15,280 bases of DNA from Clostridiales bacterium (GTDB taxonomy: Bacteria > Bacillota > Clostridia > Oscillospirales > Oscillospiraceae). The stretch is taken from contig DPHR01000029.1 in NCBI GenBank assembly GCA_003522945.1, forward strand, positions 1 through 15,280. Reading direction: 5' to 3'. Both the position numbers and the translations under genes were made by a program. The notes below the pieces were generated by a model. That model saw nothing but the letters and a program-made list of their open reading frames with translations. It did no database searches and was not told the DNA's origin. Positions 14,071 through 15,280 of the stretch are shown here, piece after piece. The stretch's first letter is position 1. Each line of letters opens with the position of its first letter.

Positions 14071-14835
14071 TTATTTTGTCAGGTATCCGCCGTCCACCGG
14101 AATGATTGCACCGTTGATATAGTCGGACGCGCTGCTGGCCAGCAGAACCGCGACGCCCTTAAAAACGTCCGGCTCGCCCCAGTCCCCCATCGGAATGCGG
14201 GCTTTGACCGATTCATACCTCGCCGTATCTGCCACCAGTGCCGCAGAAAGACCCGTTTTGATCCAGCCGGGAGCTAGCGCATTCACGTTGATCCCCAGGG
14301 CGCCCCACTCACTCGCACACACTTTGGTCAGACCCGCAACAGCGGACTTGCTCGCCGTATATGCAGCCGTATTGAATCCGCCGAGGAATGACATCATGGA
14401 AGCCAGATTGATGATCTTGCCGCGGCTCTTCTGCTTTACAAACTGCCGCGCCGCAAGCTGCGAAAGGAAAAACACTGATTTCTGATTGAGCTGGATGATC
14501 TGATCCCACATCTCCTCCGTATATTCCAGTGCGGAACAGCGCGGACATATCCCAGCGTTATTGACCAGTATATCCAACCGGCCATAGTGCTCCAGTGTTT
14601 TTTCCATGATCACCGGAAGTGCCTTCATGTCGCTGACATCGGCATGGATCGCCAGAAACTCGCCGCCGATGCTTTCAATATATTGCCGCATCTCCGTCGG
14701 CTCATGATGACCGTAGACACAGGCGATTGAGGCTCCCGCCTCGGCCAATCCCCGGGTGATCCCTCCGCCGATGCCCGACCCGCCGCCTGTGATCAGTGCA
14801 ACTTTCCCTTTCAGGCTCAAATCGTCCAGAATCAT
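14071..14835 (-). CDS. kduD: 2-dehydro-3-deoxy-D-gluconate 5-dehydrogenase (short-chain dehydrogenase)
   Basis: The protein has 254 residues and the same start as E. coli KduD (MIL-x(2)-SLKGKVA). It is a classical short-chain dehydrogenase: TGGGSGIG (16-23) binds NAD, NNAG is at 92-95, and the catalytic set is N117, S146 (in NLASMMSF), Y159 and K163 (YTASK). The LNQKSVFFLSQLAA and SSASDYINGAIIPVDGG segments closely resemble KduD. It reduces 3-deoxy-D-glycero-2,5-hexodiulosonate to KDG with NADH (EC 1.1.1.127). AGGAGG lies nine bases before the ATG. It is the promoter-proximal gene of the cluster with the second copy of the putative operator in its leader. The pairing with kduI in one cluster makes the assignment strong; another sugar-acid oxidoreductase is a minor alternative. 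Confidence 0.92.
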   Translation of the reverse strand: MILDDLSLKGKVALITGGGSGIGGGITRGLAEAGASIACVYGHHEPTEMRQYIESIGGEFLAIHADVSDMKALPVIMEKTLEHYGRLDILVNNAGICPRCSALEYTEEMWDQIIQLNQKSVFFLSQLAARQFVKQKSRGKIINLASMMSFLGGFNTAAYTASKSAVAGLTKVCASEWGALGINVNALAPGWIKTGLSAALVADTARYESVKARIPMGDWGEPDVFKGVAVLLASSASDYINGAIIPVDGGYLTK

Positions 14836-14852
14836 ACCGCTTGCCTCCTGTT

Positions 14853-14878
14853 GTTTTATTCTTTAAAACTCTGTTTTA
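14853..14878 (-). promoter_or_regulatory. Putative IclR/KdgR-type operator before kduD
   Basis: GTTTTA (14853-14858), five bases, TAAAAC (14864-14869), TCT, GTTTTA (14873-14878). Half-site sequences and spacing are identical to the copy at 13116-13141. It lies between the -10 box and the ribosome binding site of kduD, where bound protein would block transcription. Confidence 0.65.
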
Positions 14879-14885
14879 TATTTAT

Positions 14886-14915
14886 ATGATATCACACTCT
14901 AATTGTTATTGTAAA
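14886..14915 (-). promoter_or_regulatory. Promoter of kduD
   Basis: Minus-strand TTTACA (14910-14915) and TATCAT (14886-14891) are 18 bases apart, both one or two bases from consensus. The rest of the gap up to 15033 is AT-rich and shows no gene or further clear element. Confidence 0.6.
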
Positions 14916-15033
14916 TGCGTAAAACTGGCCGAATATTCCTCCAGTAGATTGTTAACCTATCCAATTTGCCTTTAAAAAATAAAACTGTCACGCAATCGAG
15001 CCAAATGCCCGTCTCATGGTTTCTGTATTTGCA

Positions 15034-15074
15034 AAAACCGGGTGCAGCCATTTCAAAAAGCTGCACCCGGTTTT
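15034..15074. terminator. Bidirectional terminator at the right boundary of the cluster
   Basis: AAAACCGGGTGCAGC (15034-15048) and its exact reverse complement (15060-15074) enclose an 11-base loop. The minus strand continues TTTTTGC, so it ends the minus-strand gene at 15082 and insulates it from kduD; the plus strand also has TTTTA. Confidence 0.88.
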
Positions 15075-15081
15075 ATCTTAT

Positions 15082-15280
15082 TTATGCCGCACGGAATCTG
15101 CACTTTGCCACGCTATAGAGCAGGACGAACGGCAGAAGGTCGGGGCGCTCTTCACATACGCCTGATACCCCGGATCTGCGCCGTAGCTTTTGTTCTGGCG
15201 CAGATCCAGCCGCCGCACGCCGGAAAACATCACGAACACGATGCCGATGTATCCGAGCGTGGCGGGCAGCCACTGCCCGA
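15082..15280 (-). pseudogene. C-terminal part of a DUF1295/steroid 5-alpha-reductase-like membrane protein, frameshifted; runs off the right edge
   Basis: From the right edge the minus strand reads GQWLPATLGYIGIVFVMFSG, then a basic stretch RRLDLRQNK, then YGADPGYQAYVKSAPT. The continuation expected for this family (LLPFVLLYSVAKCRF, a short hydrophobic tail) is present, but one frame over, ending at the TAA at 15082-15084. One base, probably a C in ACC-CTT, is missing around 15136-15140. Restoring it joins the two halves seamlessly. This arrangement, a late transmembrane helix followed by a YxxDPxYQxYVK-like motif and a hydrophobic end, resembles DUF1295 and isoprenylcysteine methyltransferase-like proteins. 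Only about the last 65 codons are in the window. It may be a true pseudogene, or an assembly error that truncates only the tail. Confidence 0.55.

Noticed and set aside
14936..15033. Small gene or RNA in the AT-rich gap before the right-hand terminator
   Set aside because: I see no start with a ribosome binding site, no strong hairpin other than the terminator, and no promoter aimed into the gap.
15082..15273. 63-residue protein beginning MAARHARIHRH
   Set aside because: Its first two thirds are the wrong frame of a membrane-protein tail; only the last 20 or so residues are real, due to the frameshift near 15138.

Overview
The window looks like chromosomal DNA of a GC-rich anaerobic Firmicute (Clostridia, probably a gut or host-associated Oscillospiraceae-like lineage). 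The basis is Clostridia-type Shine-Dalgarno sites (AGGAGG), a formate-tetrahydrofolate ligase, an oleate hydratase and a TRAP/KduI/KduD uronate cluster; the lineage is inference. I see no tRNA, rRNA, integrase, insertion sequence or CRISPR array.

Left part (1-5791), very rich in G/C-ending codons. It begins with the N-terminal end of fhs on the minus strand. Divergent from it are an M50-type membrane metalloprotease (HETGH) and a TetR-family repressor, whose ribosome binding site overlaps the protease stop codon. Then come a perfect hairpin, a candidate TetR operator and an oleate hydratase (ohyA) with its own terminator. Next is a structured leader of about 230 bases in front of the magnesium transporter mgtE. 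The leader contains a strong promoter, a possible 26-codon leader peptide, a closing stem around two hairpins, an intrinsic terminator, and a helix that could mask the mgtE ribosome binding site.

Right part (5861-14835), all on the minus strand and transcribed right to left. This is a uronate catabolic and uptake cluster bounded by bidirectional terminators at 5797-5840 and 15034-15074. In transcription order: kduD, an IclR-family regulator, a DgoK-type 2-keto-3-deoxy sugar acid kinase, a DHDPS-family aldolase, kduI, a HIT-family protein, a three-part TRAP transporter (dctP, dctQ, dctM) and a D-2-hydroxyacid dehydrogenase. KduI and KduD convert 4-deoxy-5-ketouronate (from pectin, alginate or glycosaminoglycan breakdown) to 2-keto-3-deoxygluconate (KDG). 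The kinase and/or aldolase would take KDG to pyruvate and a triose. The TRAP system probably imports the acid. No polysaccharide lyase or unsaturated uronyl hydrolase is present in the window, which suggests scavenging of monomers made elsewhere.

The most informative new signals are these. A 26-bp repeat, GTTTTA-N5-TAAAAC-N3-GTTTTA, occurs at both cluster promoters; it contains a KdgR-like box and is probably the IclR operator. An A8 tract puts the only good dctP start codon one base out of frame. The mgtE leader does not look like the standard M-box. Stem-loops flank dctP. The partial gene at the right edge (DUF1295/steroid reductase-like) carries a single-base frameshift.
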